64,000 nt of DNA from Polaribacter sargassicola (GCF_021991835.1 NZ_JAHDAU010000005.1:1-64000), one strand, 5' to 3'. Numbered from the stretch's first letter, positions 8,338-18,200 are shown. A program made the numbers and translations. The notes: a model not told the origin generated them from the letters alone.

Positions 8338-11300
8338 TATTTTGGATTACCTACATAAAAATTTAATTCTACTTTAACATAACTAAAAATAGGATGATCT
8401 ATTTTTTGTAATTTATTAAAGGTGTGATTTTCGATTCTTTTTGGTATTATTTTGTGAGCAATATCTTTGTTTGGTAAGCCATTTACAAAGCAAAAGCTCA
8501 TATCATCATTAATTGTTTTTATCTTAGCATCTAAAGGTATTTGGTAATTGAAACGTAACTTTCTTTCTTGTCTTATACCTTCTTTTAAAAATAAGTTATC
8601 TACCCAAATCATCTCTTTTTTATCATTATAAAAAGTAAAAATTACCTGAGGTACTGTTATTTCTTGAATACCACTATTAAATAGAGTTCCATTAATATTA
8701 TTAGGTGTTATGTTTATTTCACTTAAAACAATGTCTTTATACAAATCAGAATTAGATATGTTACCGGCAGCTTGTAAATTAAACTTTGTAGGTTGTTCAC
8801 TTAATTCGATAGGTGTAAATTCATCAGGATTAAATGTATCAGGAATAGAATCTTGAGTTCTAGACCAAGCAATTCCTTCAAAATTAATTCTAAAAGCACT
8901 AATTTCTTTTGGCATTAGTTTGTGTTTTAAAATATGTTTAGCATTGTATGTAGCTAAATTTTTATCATCGTCATTATACAGTGTTCCTTTTAAAACAACA
9001 TCAGACGGAACGTTATCTATATTTTGCACTTCTCCAATAATAGAATAACGATTGTTAAATTTAATTAGTTTAGCAGTAACAATTTCTAAAACAGGCTGCT
9101 TTAAAACATCTTCATGATGAGTTTGTTCTGTTGTAATTCTTCGTCTACCTTGATTAAAATAACCGGTTGTATTTTTAGAGTATAATTGATCAGGTGGTAG
9201 GTCTATAGATTTTCTAGTTGGTTTTATATACCATTTACCTTTTCTTTTTACAGCTGTTTTAAATTCTGTTTTTGTTAATTTTTCTAAAGGAGTAATCCAT
9301 TTTGTTTCTACTTTTAAAGTAGCTAAACTATCGGTTTTTTTGGTGATTTTAGATGTAATTGCATCTAATTTAGCATAAGAACTTAGTAAACCATCTGTAA
9401 CAGAAATTTCTAATAAGTATTGGGCATAAGAGAGTTCATCTTCTGGGTCTATATATGTAAAACTTTTTTCTAATTCTTTAAAGTCTATTGCATCATAATA
9501 AGCTTTAACAACATTTTTAGGAGATCTTTGTGTATCATTTTTAATATAAAACATATAACAACCATAAGAAATTGCAATAATTAAAAAGATAGCCCAAATA
9601 TGGAATGCTTTTAAAATAATTCTAGGAAACTTTATATAATCTACCTTAAATTTAAAATATACAGGAGCTTCTTTAATTTTTGTTTTTAAACTATTAACAA
9701 ATAAAGATTGTACATTAAAAATAAAGGCAATAAGTACAGTTAAAAAAGGTATTGTACCCCAAATTATTTTTACCCAAGCAGGCACATCTTCTTTAGGTAA
9801 AATAGAAGAAACAGGTGGTACATTTAATTTTTCCCAAACCATAATACCATTTTCTAATTGAGATAAACGTTGCCATCCACAGAAAAATAATACGGGATCA
9901 TAAAATTTATCGTTAGAAAAAATATATTTTAAATTGTATTTTTCTGGTGTTGTTAAAAATTGTTGTAAAGAACCAATACCAGCAACACCTTTAAATTTTG
10001 AGTTTTCTAAACGCTCTATTGGTCTTGTTGTTAATTCTGGCAAACGTCTTGCAGAATGGTAATTACCATCTACACTCATAGCATTTGTTTGTGCAGATAA
10101 CCAAGCCATTTGATCACCGAAACCTAATGTTAAAAACCTCCAATGATCGTGAGAATCTTGACTTAAAAAATTAACGATAGGAAGCATTTTTATTTTTTGA
10201 GGCTGCGATGGCCTAAAGTAACCTAAACTCATTGTAAAAATTACCATAGAAACGTATAGTGTTGCAAGAATACCACCTAATAATCTGTGGTAAACAGCCC
10301 CAAACTTATTTTGAATTAAAGTTTTTAAATCTCCTTCTACAAATCTATAAATAAACTCGCCAAATATTGGTATAGACATTATAGAGGCCCAAAGTGTAAA
10401 CCTATCTAATGTTAAAATATTAAAAGCGGTTTCCCCTAAAACTTTTAGAGGAATTGGTGTTGTTCCTCCAGTTCCTAAAATTACCAATACGGTAAAACAA
10501 ATACCAAAAAATAAATATCTTTTACTAAAGTATCGGTAAAAAATATAAGGTAAAATAAATAATAAAAGTCCCCAAGGAATTGTGAAAAAAACCAAGCCAG
10601 AAGAAGTTACTTCTAAAAAATTATCTCTAGATCCGTGAGGAATTGGAACTTGTGTAATTGGGTTTTTTTTAGAATTTAACCAGTAAGGAAAAATACAGAA
10701 TACTATAATTAATATAGCAGAAATGCAAAAAATTAAATTTCTTTTTAATTGTGCTACAAAAACTTTTAAAAACAAAGAAATTTTAATCTCTTTATAAGAG
10801 TTAACTTGCTCTCTACAAATATCCATAATTACAGTACCTACTAATGGAAGGATAAAAAATACCATACCAAAAATAGGAGTAACATGATGAGAAGTAACTG
10901 TTACAGAAATTAAAGAAAGAGATGTACATAAGTATTTGTATTTACCTGTTTTTAGCCATAAATAAATTTCTGGTAAAGAGTGCATTAAAACCGAAACACC
11001 AATAATACTAGGCAGTTGCCCAAAAATATGTAAAGTTTCTACAAAAGAAGATGAAAAAACCGCTAAAAGAGATGAGTAACCAGCAACAGTTCTATTAGAT
11101 GTAATTAGTAAAGAATACCTGTAAGTACCCGTTACAAATAATAAAATTGCAATTAAAGCAACAGTAAACAGTCCAAATTTTAAACCACCAATTAAAGATA
11201 AGGCTCCAATACTTTGATGAACTAAAGGCGGATAACTTTGTACAGTAAAACCAGTATACCATTTATAATTCCAAGGTTCAAACCAGCTACTTGCATAATG

Positions 11301-11426
11301 TTCTGCAAAAAATAAATGAATTAAAGCATCATAGGTTGTCTCTAATGTAAAGAAAATTGAAGAACCATGAAATATTATGGCCAATAATATTGCTGTAATT
11401 AAGTATTTATTAGATTTTTCTTTCAT
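8337..11426 (-). CDS. GT-C-like multi-pass membrane protein (PTPS-related family) with periplasmic C-terminal domains
   Basis: A 1029-residue protein. Residues 1-about 560 hold around 12 membrane segments with an acidic first loop (TTYDALIHLFFAEHYA) and WYTGFTVQSYPPLVH. This pattern fits GT-C glycosyltransferases and the so-called 6-pyruvoyl-tetrahydropterin-synthase-related membrane family. Another membrane segment lies near 600-625. After it come an NTF2-like region (about 635-740) and beta-rich FxLYD-like regions to the end. GT-C enzymes use polyprenyl-phosphate sugars in the periplasm. The divergent neighbour at 11597 is a probable polyprenyl-phosphate sugar synthase, so a donor-acceptor pair is likely. 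First gene of the minus-strand operon. Substrate unknown. Confidence 0.65.
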   Translation of the reverse strand: MKEKSNKYLITAILLAIIFHGSSIFFTLETTYDALIHLFFAEHYASSWFEPWNYKWYTGFTVQSYPPLVHQSIGALSLIGGLKFGLFTVALIAILLFVTGTYRYSLLITSNRTVAGYSSLLAVFSSSFVETLHIFGQLPSIIGVSVLMHSLPEIYLWLKTGKYKYLCTSLSLISVTVTSHHVTPIFGMVFFILPLVGTVIMDICREQVNSYKEIKISLFLKVFVAQLKRNLIFCISAILIIVFCIFPYWLNSKKNPITQVPIPHGSRDNFLEVTSSGLVFFTIPWGLLLFILPYIFYRYFSKRYLFFGICFTVLVILGTGGTTPIPLKVLGETAFNILTLDRFTLWASIMSIPIFGEFIYRFVEGDLKTLIQNKFGAVYHRLLGGILATLYVSMVIFTMSLGYFRPSQPQKIKMLPIVNFLSQDSHDHWRFLTLGFGDQMAWLSAQTNAMSVDGNYHSARRLPELTTRPIERLENSKFKGVAGIGSLQQFLTTPEKYNLKYIFSNDKFYDPVLFFCGWQRLSQLENGIMVWEKLNVPPVSSILPKEDVPAWVKIIWGTIPFLTVLIAFIFNVQSLFVNSLKTKIKEAPVYFKFKVDYIKFPRIILKAFHIWAIFLIIAISYGCYMFYIKNDTQRSPKNVVKAYYDAIDFKELEKSFTYIDPEDELSYAQYLLEISVTDGLLSSYAKLDAITSKITKKTDSLATLKVETKWITPLEKLTKTEFKTAVKRKGKWYIKPTRKSIDLPPDQLYSKNTTGYFNQGRRRITTEQTHHEDVLKQPVLEIVTAKLIKFNNRYSIIGEVQNIDNVPSDVVLKGTLYNDDDKNLATYNAKHILKHKLMPKEISAFRINFEGIAWSRTQDSIPDTFNPDEFTPIELSEQPTKFNLQAAGNISNSDLYKDIVLSEINITPNNINGTLFNSGIQEITVPQVIFTFYNDKKEMIWVDNLFLKEGIRQERKLRFNYQIPLDAKIKTINDDMSFCFVNGLPNKDIAHKIIPKRIENHTFNKLQKIDHPIFSYVKVELNFYVGNPK

Positions 11427-11557
11427 TAATAGTAATTACCCTTATATATGGTAAATATAAATATTTTAGTATAGTTTTTTTAACTTAAGTAAACTGCTTT
11501 TTAACCAAGTTTTCTTACCTTTAAAGCAAAGTAGAAAAAAATAAGAGAAATCTATAT

Positions 11558-11565
11558 TATTTTTG
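11558..11565 (+). promoter_or_regulatory. -7 promoter element (TATTTTTG) for receiver-GT2 gene
   Basis: Matches TAnnTTTG and lies 31 bases before the ATG at 11597, within the 170-base divergent spacer. No clear -33 TTG is seen. Confidence 0.5.
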
Positions 11566-11596
11566 AATTTATAATTTATAAAACTAACCCTCCTAT

Positions 11597-12748
11597 ATGA
11601 AAATATTAGCGATTGATGATCAAAAATTAGTGTTAATCCCATTAGAAATTAGATTAAAAGAAATGGGATATGAAGTAATAACTGAAACTAATGCTAATAA
11701 AGGAATAGAATTGTATGATTCTGTTCAACCAGATTTAGTAATTGTTGATATTAATATGCCAACAATATCTGGGTTAGAAATTGTTAAATATATTAGAGAA
11801 GAAAAAAAATCGAATACACCAATTATGATTTTATCTGGTAATACAGATGATGATATGATTACTCAAGGTTTTGAGTTAGGTGTAAATGATTACATGAAAA
11901 AACCTTTAAGTTTAACAGAAGTAGGTTTAAGAACAAAAAGATTAATTGGAGCTCCAGAAAATATGGATGCAACAAAAAAATACTCAAACACAATTATACA
12001 AGAAAGATGTGTTGGGGTTGTTATACCTTGTTATAATGAAGAAGAAAGGTTGTTAAGCAAAGAATTTACAGATTATATAGATCAACACACAGGTTATCAT
12101 TTATGTTTTGTTAATGATGGTAGTAAAGATAATACATTACAAGTCTTAAATAATTTAAGAAAAGGTAGAGAAGATTTTATTACTGTATATGATTGTGAAA
12201 AAAATGGAGGTAAAGCAGAAGCTGTAAGACAAGGGATGTTGTATATGTCTAAACAAGAAGATTTAGATTATATAGGGTTTTTAGATGCAGATTTATCTAC
12301 AGATTTAGCCGATTTTGATGATTTAGTTAAAACAATAGAAAATTCTAACTATATGATAGTTAGTGGCTCTAGAATTAGTAGAATGGGAGCAAATATAACT
12401 AAAGAATCTGCCAGAAAAATAATTAGTATGACTATTAATTATATTATTAGAAGTATTTTAAAGATGGATTTTAAAGACACACAATGTGGTGCAAAAATCT
12501 TTCATAAAGATGTTATAGATATTTCTTTTAAAGACAAATTTGTAACTCAGTGGATTTTTGATGTTGAAATTTTTAGAAGAGTAACTCGTCATTATGGTTT
12601 AGAAAAAGCAAAAGAAATCTTATGCGAACAACCTTTAAAAAGATGGGTTCATGCAGATGGATCTAAGTTATCTATGAAAGATTCTGTAAAAATTGTTGGA
12701 CAATTAGGACAAATAGCTTGGCATTATAAAGGAGGAAATAAAAAATAA
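11597..12748 (+). CDS. Receiver domain fused to GT2 polyprenyl-phosphate sugar synthase-like enzyme
   Basis: A 383-residue two-domain protein. Residues 1-120 form a response-regulator receiver: acidic pair D7/D8, phosphoacceptor D51 in VIVDINMP, S80, and K101/K102 before P103. Residues about 138-383 form a GT2 domain of the DPM1/ALG5 type, with VVIPCYNEEE (141-150), FVNDGSKDNT, NGGKAEAVRQG and the DAD metal motif at 230-232, then DTQCGAK. No C-terminal membrane anchor is evident. Family enzymes transfer a sugar from a nucleotide donor to polyprenyl phosphate. The fusion suggests the synthase is switched by phosphorelay. It is divergent from the GT-C gene that could use its product. No histidine kinase is in view. 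Domain calls are firm; the activity is inferred. Confidence 0.85.
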   Translation: MKILAIDDQKLVLIPLEIRLKEMGYEVITETNANKGIELYDSVQPDLVIVDINMPTISGLEIVKYIREEKKSNTPIMILSGNTDDDMITQGFELGVNDYMKKPLSLTEVGLRTKRLIGAPENMDATKKYSNTIIQERCVGVVIPCYNEEERLLSKEFTDYIDQHTGYHLCFVNDGSKDNTLQVLNNLRKGREDFITVYDCEKNGGKAEAVRQGMLYMSKQEDLDYIGFLDADLSTDLADFDDLVKTIENSNYMIVSGSRISRMGANITKESARKIISMTINYIIRSILKMDFKDTQCGAKIFHKDVIDISFKDKFVTQWIFDVEIFRRVTRHYGLEKAKEILCEQPLKRWVHADGSKLSMKDSVKIVGQLGQIAWHYKGGNKK

Positions 12749-12758
12749 AGTTTTTTAC

Positions 12759-13442
12759 CTATAAAATTGATATTAATTTATCTGTACCAGAGCTAGCCAC
12801 TTCTTTAATAATTTTTAAATTTTTAAAATTACTTTCAGAAACACTTGGTTTAGGATCTATAAAGTAAATAGGTGTATTGGGTTTTATATAATTAATTAAA
12901 CTTGCTGCAGGATATACTTGCATAGAAGTACCAATTATTACTAAAATATCTGCTTTTTGGGTAATTTCTATTGCCTTATTAAGCATTGGTACCATTTCTC
13001 CAAACCATACTATATGTGGTCTTAATTGAGATTTTTTATCACATAAATCTCCTAAAAACAAGTCTTTTGTCCATTTTAAAACAATAGATTCATCAACAGA
13101 ACTTCTTACTTTTAGTAATTCTCCATGTAAATGAGTAACATTTTTACTACCAGCTCTTTCATGCAAGTCATCTACATTTTGTGTAATAATTTGTACATCA
13201 AAAGAAGTTTCTAAATCAGCTAAGTTATAATGTGCTTTATTAGGTTTTACTTCTAATAATTGTTTTCTTCTTTGATTGTAAAACTCTAAAACAAGTTTAG
13301 GGTTTGCAGCAAAACCCTCTGGAGTAGCAACTTCCATAACATCATGTCCTTCCCACAATCCATTAGCATCTCTAAATGTATTTATCCCGCTTTCAGCAGA
13401 AATTCCGGCTCCAGTTAAAACAACTAATTTTTTCATTCGCAT
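12759..13442 (-). CDS. Sir2-family NAD-dependent deacylase (class III, zinc-ligand-poor)
   Basis: The 227-residue protein has the sirtuin NAD motif GAGISAESGI (11-20), TQNVDDLHERAG (about 87-98) and the catalytic His in LHGE (H106). A Y55-x-x-R58 pair (FYNQRR) matches the Tyr/Arg signature of class III enzymes (SIRT5, E. coli CobB) that remove acidic acyl groups such as succinyl. The usual four zinc cysteines are missing: only one Cys is present (DLCDKK). Two ATGs fit the start (13442 and 13436) and the second gives MKKLVVLTGAG. Convergent with the receiver-GT2 gene (10-base gap) and divergent from trmH. No defence-type partner is seen nearby, so a metabolic deacylase role is likelier. Confidence 0.85.
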   Translation of the reverse strand: MRMKKLVVLTGAGISAESGINTFRDANGLWEGHDVMEVATPEGFAANPKLVLEFYNQRRKQLLEVKPNKAHYNLADLETSFDVQIITQNVDDLHERAGSKNVTHLHGELLKVRSSVDESIVLKWTKDLFLGDLCDKKSQLRPHIVWFGEMVPMLNKAIEITQKADILVIIGTSMQVYPAASLINYIKPNTPIYFIDPKPSVSESNFKNLKIIKEVASSGTDKLISIL

Positions 13443-13480
13443 AAAAAATTACTTTTAAGTTAAAAATAATAATAAAATAC

Positions 13481-13488
13481 TAATTTTG
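13481..13488 (+). promoter_or_regulatory. -7 promoter element (TAATTTTG) abutting trmH start
   Basis: Matches TAnnTTTG and ends only 5 bases before the ATG at 13494. Transcription would begin at or next to the start codon, so the mRNA may be leaderless. Confidence 0.5.
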
Positions 13489-13493
13489 TAATT

Positions 13494-14168
13494 ATGATTG
13501 ATGATAAATTATTAAAATATTTTGAAGGGTATTTAACGGACAAAAGAAAAAAGCTTTTTAAAAAAGTTTTAGAAGATAGAACAAGGCATTTTACTGTAGT
13601 TTTAGAAGATATTTTTCAGCCACATAATGCAAGTGCTGTGGTAAGAACAGCAGATATTTTTGGTGTACAAGATGTACATGCCATAGAAAATAAATATACC
13701 AATAAAGTTTCTAGACATGTTGCAAAAGGTTCTCAAAAATGGATAACATCTAAACGATATAAAACAGACGGAAATAATACAAAAATATGTTTAGATAGTT
13801 TAAGAGATAAAGGATATCAAATTATAGCAACAACACCTCATAATGATTCTTGTTTATTACAAGATTTTGATATTACAAAAAAATCTGCATTTGTGTTTGG
13901 AGTAGAAGCAGAGGGAGTTTCTGATTACGTAAAAGAGCATGCTGATGGTTTTTTAAAAATACCTATGGTAGGTTTTACAGAAAGTTTAAATATATCTGTA
14001 GCTGCCGCAATTATCTTACAAGATGTAACAACTAAATTAAGAAATTCTAATGTAAATTGGCAGTTAACAAAAGAAGAAAAAGAAACCTTATATTTTGATT
14101 GGGTAAAAAAAACTATTAAAAATGTAGATAAAATAGAAGCTCATTATTTAAGTAAATTAAATAAATAA
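13494..14168 (+). CDS. trmH: tRNA (guanosine-2'-O-)-methyltransferase TrmH (SpoU family)
   Basis: A 224-residue SPOUT-class methyltransferase. Motif 1 is HNASAVVRTADIFG, motif 2 is FVFGVEAEGVS, and motif 3 with the SAM-binding knot is ESLNISVAAAIIL. An N-terminal helical extension (YLTDKRKKLFKKVLEDRTRHF) matches TrmH. TrmH methylates the 2'-OH of G18 in the D-loop of tRNAs in the cytosol. The length fits bacterial TrmH. It is followed after 5 bases by the YdeI-like gene, so the two are probably co-transcribed. Confidence 0.9.
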   Translation: MIDDKLLKYFEGYLTDKRKKLFKKVLEDRTRHFTVVLEDIFQPHNASAVVRTADIFGVQDVHAIENKYTNKVSRHVAKGSQKWITSKRYKTDGNNTKICLDSLRDKGYQIIATTPHNDSCLLQDFDITKKSAFVFGVEAEGVSDYVKEHADGFLKIPMVGFTESLNISVAAAIILQDVTTKLRNSNVNWQLTKEEKETLYFDWVKKTIKNVDKIEAHYLSKLNK

Positions 14169-14173
14169 TACGT

Positions 14174-14767
14174 ATGAATGCTAAAGTATCAGAATATATT
14201 AATTTAAATAAAAAATGGAGTGAAGAATTAAAAACATTGCGTAGTGTAATGTTGCAATTGCCTTTAGAAGAAGATATAAAGTGGGGAATTCCTGCTTATG
14301 TTTATAAAGGGAAAAATATTTTAGGTTTATCTGCTTTTAAGAATTATTGTGGTATTTGGTTTCATCAAGGAGTTTTCTTAAAAGATAAAAGTAATATTTT
14401 AATTAATGCTCAGAAAGATAAAACAAAAGGATTGAGGCAAATGAGGTTTGGGTGTTTAGATGAAATTAATGTTGATTTGGTTAAAAGCTATGTTTTAGAA
14501 GCAATAGAAAACTCTGAATTAGGGAAAGAAATTAAACCTCAAAAAAACACAAAACCTATTATTTTACCTTTAGAATTGAAAGAGGAGTTTTCTAAAAATA
14601 CAAAACTTAAAATTTTGTTTGATGAGTTTACATTATCTAAACAAAGAGAATTTTGTAACTTTATTTTAGAAGCAAAAAGAGAAACAACTAAACAGAAAAG
14701 ACTTCAAAAAATTATACCAATGATCTTAAATAATATTGGTCTTAATGATAAATATCGTAATTGTTAA
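14174..14767 (+). CDS. YdeI/OmpD-associated (DUF1801-type) protein
   Basis: The 197-residue protein has a DUF1801-like N-terminal domain (about 15-110) with EEDIKWGIPAYVYKGKNILGLSAFKNYCGIWF and a helical C-terminal tail of the OmdA/YdeI type (LKEEFSKNTKLKILFDEFTLSKQREFCNFI). Family function is poorly known; some members are annotated as bacteriocin-protection proteins. There is no signal peptide or membrane segment. It lies 5 bases after trmH. Its stop codon is inside a hairpin shared with the convergent gene at 14785. Confidence 0.75.
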   Translation: MNAKVSEYINLNKKWSEELKTLRSVMLQLPLEEDIKWGIPAYVYKGKNILGLSAFKNYCGIWFHQGVFLKDKSNILINAQKDKTKGLRQMRFGCLDEINVDLVKSYVLEAIENSELGKEIKPQKNTKPIILPLELKEEFSKNTKLKILFDEFTLSKQREFCNFILEAKRETTKQKRLQKIIPMILNNIGLNDKYRNC

Positions 14768-14795
14768 TTAGCTTTTTATATAAACTAATTAACAA
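14761..14795. terminator. Convergent hairpin overlapping both stop codons
   Basis: An 11-bp perfect inverted repeat (14761-14771 with 14785-14795) with a 13-base AT-rich loop spans the stop codons of the two converging genes. It probably ends both transcripts. Confidence 0.5.
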
Positions 14796-15153
14796 TCACT
14801 TTTTCTATAGTAGATGTAGAATCGCAACGCTTAACCCATAGGCTAATATTTTTTAAGCTATCATTCCCTGTAATAAAATACTCTGCACATGGTTTTTTTC
14901 TTGGATTTCCTTTGCTAAAATCTACGTCACCATTATAGAGGATATTAGATATTTTTAAAGTATCTATATCAAACTTAGTCATAGTTCTTTTAGCTTCATC
15001 GGAAAACAAACGTTCTTTAATTCTAATGCTTTTTAACGTTCTAGCATCAGGACCATAATCAAAGGTTGCTTGTTTTTTTTGCCAGAAAAAATACACTCCA
15101 ATAGAACCTATAGTTAAACCAATTAAATAGTAAGTAATCCTTTTTATTAACAT
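14785..15153 (-). CDS. Small membrane-anchored hypothetical protein (DUF4258-like)
   Basis: The 122-residue protein has one N-terminal membrane segment (about 7-24, YYLIGLTIGSIGVYFFW). A small soluble domain follows with RTLKSIRIKERLFSDEAK and a conserved-looking GDVDFSKGNPRKKPCAEYFI. It resembles a hypothetical family common in Flavobacteriaceae, often placed in DUF4258, but I cannot confirm this. Function unknown. It stands alone between the adhesin gene and the YdeI-like gene. Confidence 0.6.
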   Translation of the reverse strand: MLIKRITYYLIGLTIGSIGVYFFWQKKQATFDYGPDARTLKSIRIKERLFSDEAKRTMTKFDIDTLKISNILYNGDVDFSKGNPRKKPCAEYFITGNDSLKNISLWVKRCDSTSTIEKVIVN

Positions 15154-15208
15154 GATAAAATTTTGAAATGCAAATTTAGCCTTTTTATTCAGTTTAAAGT
15201 CAGATAAA

Positions 15209-18200
15209 CTATTTTCTTAATAAAGAAAAATGAGATCTAAATGTAGCTTGTTGTCCCTCTTTTGTGTACTTTAACAAAAACCAATAATCTGTATTTTGCA
15301 TTTTATTTCCATTATTATTTAAACCATCCCATCCAGATCCACTAGGTTTAATGGTTTTAATTAGGTTTCCGTATCTATCATAAATTGTAATAGTGGCAGT
15401 TAAATCATTTTTTAAATCATTTATATTCCATGTATCATTAACTCCATCTCCATTTGGAGTAAAAAAACGTTGATAATCTAAAGCAATAAGCTCTAAAGTG
15501 ATATCACTACAAGTGCCAGTAAGGTCTCTTACAATAACGTTATATGTACCAGGAATAATATTATCAAATTGATTTGAAGTTTGAAACTCACCACTATCTA
15601 TAGCATAAACATAGTCACCAGCACCTTCATTAACAGCATTTATTTCTATATCATAAGTGTCAGAAAAATTGTTTGATAAGAAATTAATTTCAAAAACAGG
15701 GCTAGAGCCTTCTACAATAACATCTATAGTGTTGTAATCACAATCAGAATTACTAATAGGGTTTATAACTGTTGCTTCTATTGTATATGTACCAGGTTCT
15801 ATAGCTTGCCAACTAGAAATAGATGTATTGTTTAATAATTCTCCTTCAAAATACCATTTTATATCATAATAACTAGGGTCTAATTGTGTATCTAATAAAT
15901 AAGGATTTGTTACTTCATTTGTATCAGGATTAATACAAATAGCGCCATCTTGTATATTAAAATCTAAAAGAGGATGAACTGTTATAGTAAACATATCTTG
16001 AATATAACAATCAGGATTTCCTTCTGGGTAAGCTTTTACATAAATATTTCTTGTTCCAGCATCTGTAATTGTGTATTCTGTAGGGGTAATGATTTCAGTT
16101 AAAGCATCATCTAAATAGAATTCTACGATAGTATTTGGTATTGTAATGGTAGGCAATGTTACAGATCCACAAGATTCTAAATCACTTATAGGGTCTAATG
16201 TAGGTGTTGTATACATTGTAACAGTAAAAGAACTCTGGTTTTGACAAGGAATAAAGTTTGGGTCATCCTTATATATATAAATTGTTTGTGTAGTGTTTAT
16301 TATATCACCTGCAAATAATTTTGTTCCGGCTCCTTCTGGTTCTGTATAATATTCTCCTACATTTAAAGGTTCTAGTATATAAGAGCTATCACATGTTTTA
16401 ACATCTTCTAAAACATCTACTTGAGTTTTTAAAATTTCTATAAAAAAAGATTTTTCATTGTAGCAACCATCTAAATCTTCACTTTCATTATAAATGTAAA
16501 TAGTTTGTGATTCTAAAATAGCATCACCCACAGATAATTGAGTACCTGTTCCATTTGGTCCACCACTTTCTGTATAGTAACTACCTCCGAATTCAAGTTC
16601 TGGTAAGGTATAAGTTTCACACTCGTTAATATCTTGATCGAAAACAGAAGGAATAATTGGTAAAGGAATTATAGTAACTTTAAAACTAGATTCGACATCA
16701 CAATTACCATTTGAGTTATAGATATAAATAGTTTGGGTTTCACTAATTTCAGAGCCTTCTGCTATTAATTCTTGATCTTCAGAATCCGGACCTCCTGTTT
16801 TGGTGTAATACTCCCCATTTGTTAAAACAGGTAATGTCGGTAATTCACTTTCACACCTAGTTATGTCTTCAAAAGAGTCTACTACGGGTATATCATTTAT
16901 TATTATATTTACTTCAAAACCTGTACAGTTATCACCTGTAATATTTGGAACATAATAATATACTGTTTGTGAATTTGTGATTTCGGTATTTGGAGGAATT
17001 ATAGTTTGGTATGAATTATCAGAGTATAAATTACCATAATTTGAGTCTGGGACTATATATGTACCACATGATTGGATCTCTCTTTCTATTGTATCAGGTT
17101 TTATGATTATTAATTGAAAAAAGCTATTATTTGTACAACCGGTAGCAGGGTCAATACTATATCCATAAAAACCTCTAGACTGTGTAAATACTTCACCTTC
17201 AGAAAAATGCCGTCCCTCACCATTTGGAAAACTGAAATAACCACCATTTGTAATTTTAGGGAATGTATAGGAGTTACAAGTAATTATAGTATCAAAAGTA
17301 TCTAAAGGAGGTATTTCATTAATAGTAATATTAAATTCTTTGCTTATTGAACACCCTACTGAATAAAAATAAATTGTTGTATCGTTTTCAATTATTGTAC
17401 CTGCTGTAATTTCAGTTCCTCCACCATTTTCTGCGGTATAAAATTTACCTAAAGGAGTGTTAGGAATTTCAAAACTACCACATTGTTCTTTTTCTATTTC
17501 AAAATCACTACTAAAGTTTACTGTAAAACTTGTCTCATTAGAGCAAATGCCATTATTGTTGTATATATAAATTGTTCTTGTTGACGTTATTCTGTCTCCA
17601 GGGTTTAAAGAGCTTCCTGTTCCTCCAGATCCACTGTAATAATTACCATTACTTATAGAAGGTAATGTATATTCAGTACATTCGTAAACATCGCTTAGGT
17701 TATCTACAGCTGGTAAAGGATCAATATTTACACCAAAACTTACCACATCAAAACAATCGGTGTAATTATCATTACTTAATCTTGTCCATAAAGTAAAGTT
17801 ATTGCTAGGTATTTGGTAAGAGGTAGGGTCTGTAATTTGATTTACATAATTATTAGCATCTGTTTCTGATGTATAATAACTAATTGTAAAATCAGAAGAA
17901 TTTGCCCCGTTTAATATTGTGTTTATATCTACTTGTGAAGTAATATTAATAGTAGAAGATTCTGTACAGATTTGAACATCATTTGGTTTTGTAGCAACAA
18001 AACCAGATATAATTATTTCATCAGTAAGAGTACAAGTACTATTAGAAACAGAAAGAGAATATTCTCCAAGTTCGCTAACGGAAAGTGTAGGTCCGTTTTC
18101 ACTTAAGAGAACACCATTTTTTTTCCATTCAAAACTAAAACCAGATATTCCAGAAAAACCAGAATCTAATACTATTTCTTCTCCTCCACAGATTTCTGTA

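Noticed and set aside
12759..13442. Sir2 protein as part of an antiphage system (Thoeris, DSR or Argonaute type)
   Set aside because: It is a short single-domain deacylase with no TIR, SLOG, helicase or Argonaute partner; neighbours are a tRNA methyltransferase and glycan genes.
17114..17305. Plus-strand frame inside the adhesin gene
   Set aside because: It lies opposite coding repeats, has no start signal or recognisable protein, and is a shadow of the real gene; similar opposite-strand frames elsewhere were dropped for the same reason.
15985..17715. CRISPR-like or DNA-level tandem array
   Set aside because: Repeats are long, coding and highly diverged at the DNA level, and lie inside one open frame of a secreted protein. 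No CRISPR array was found in the window.
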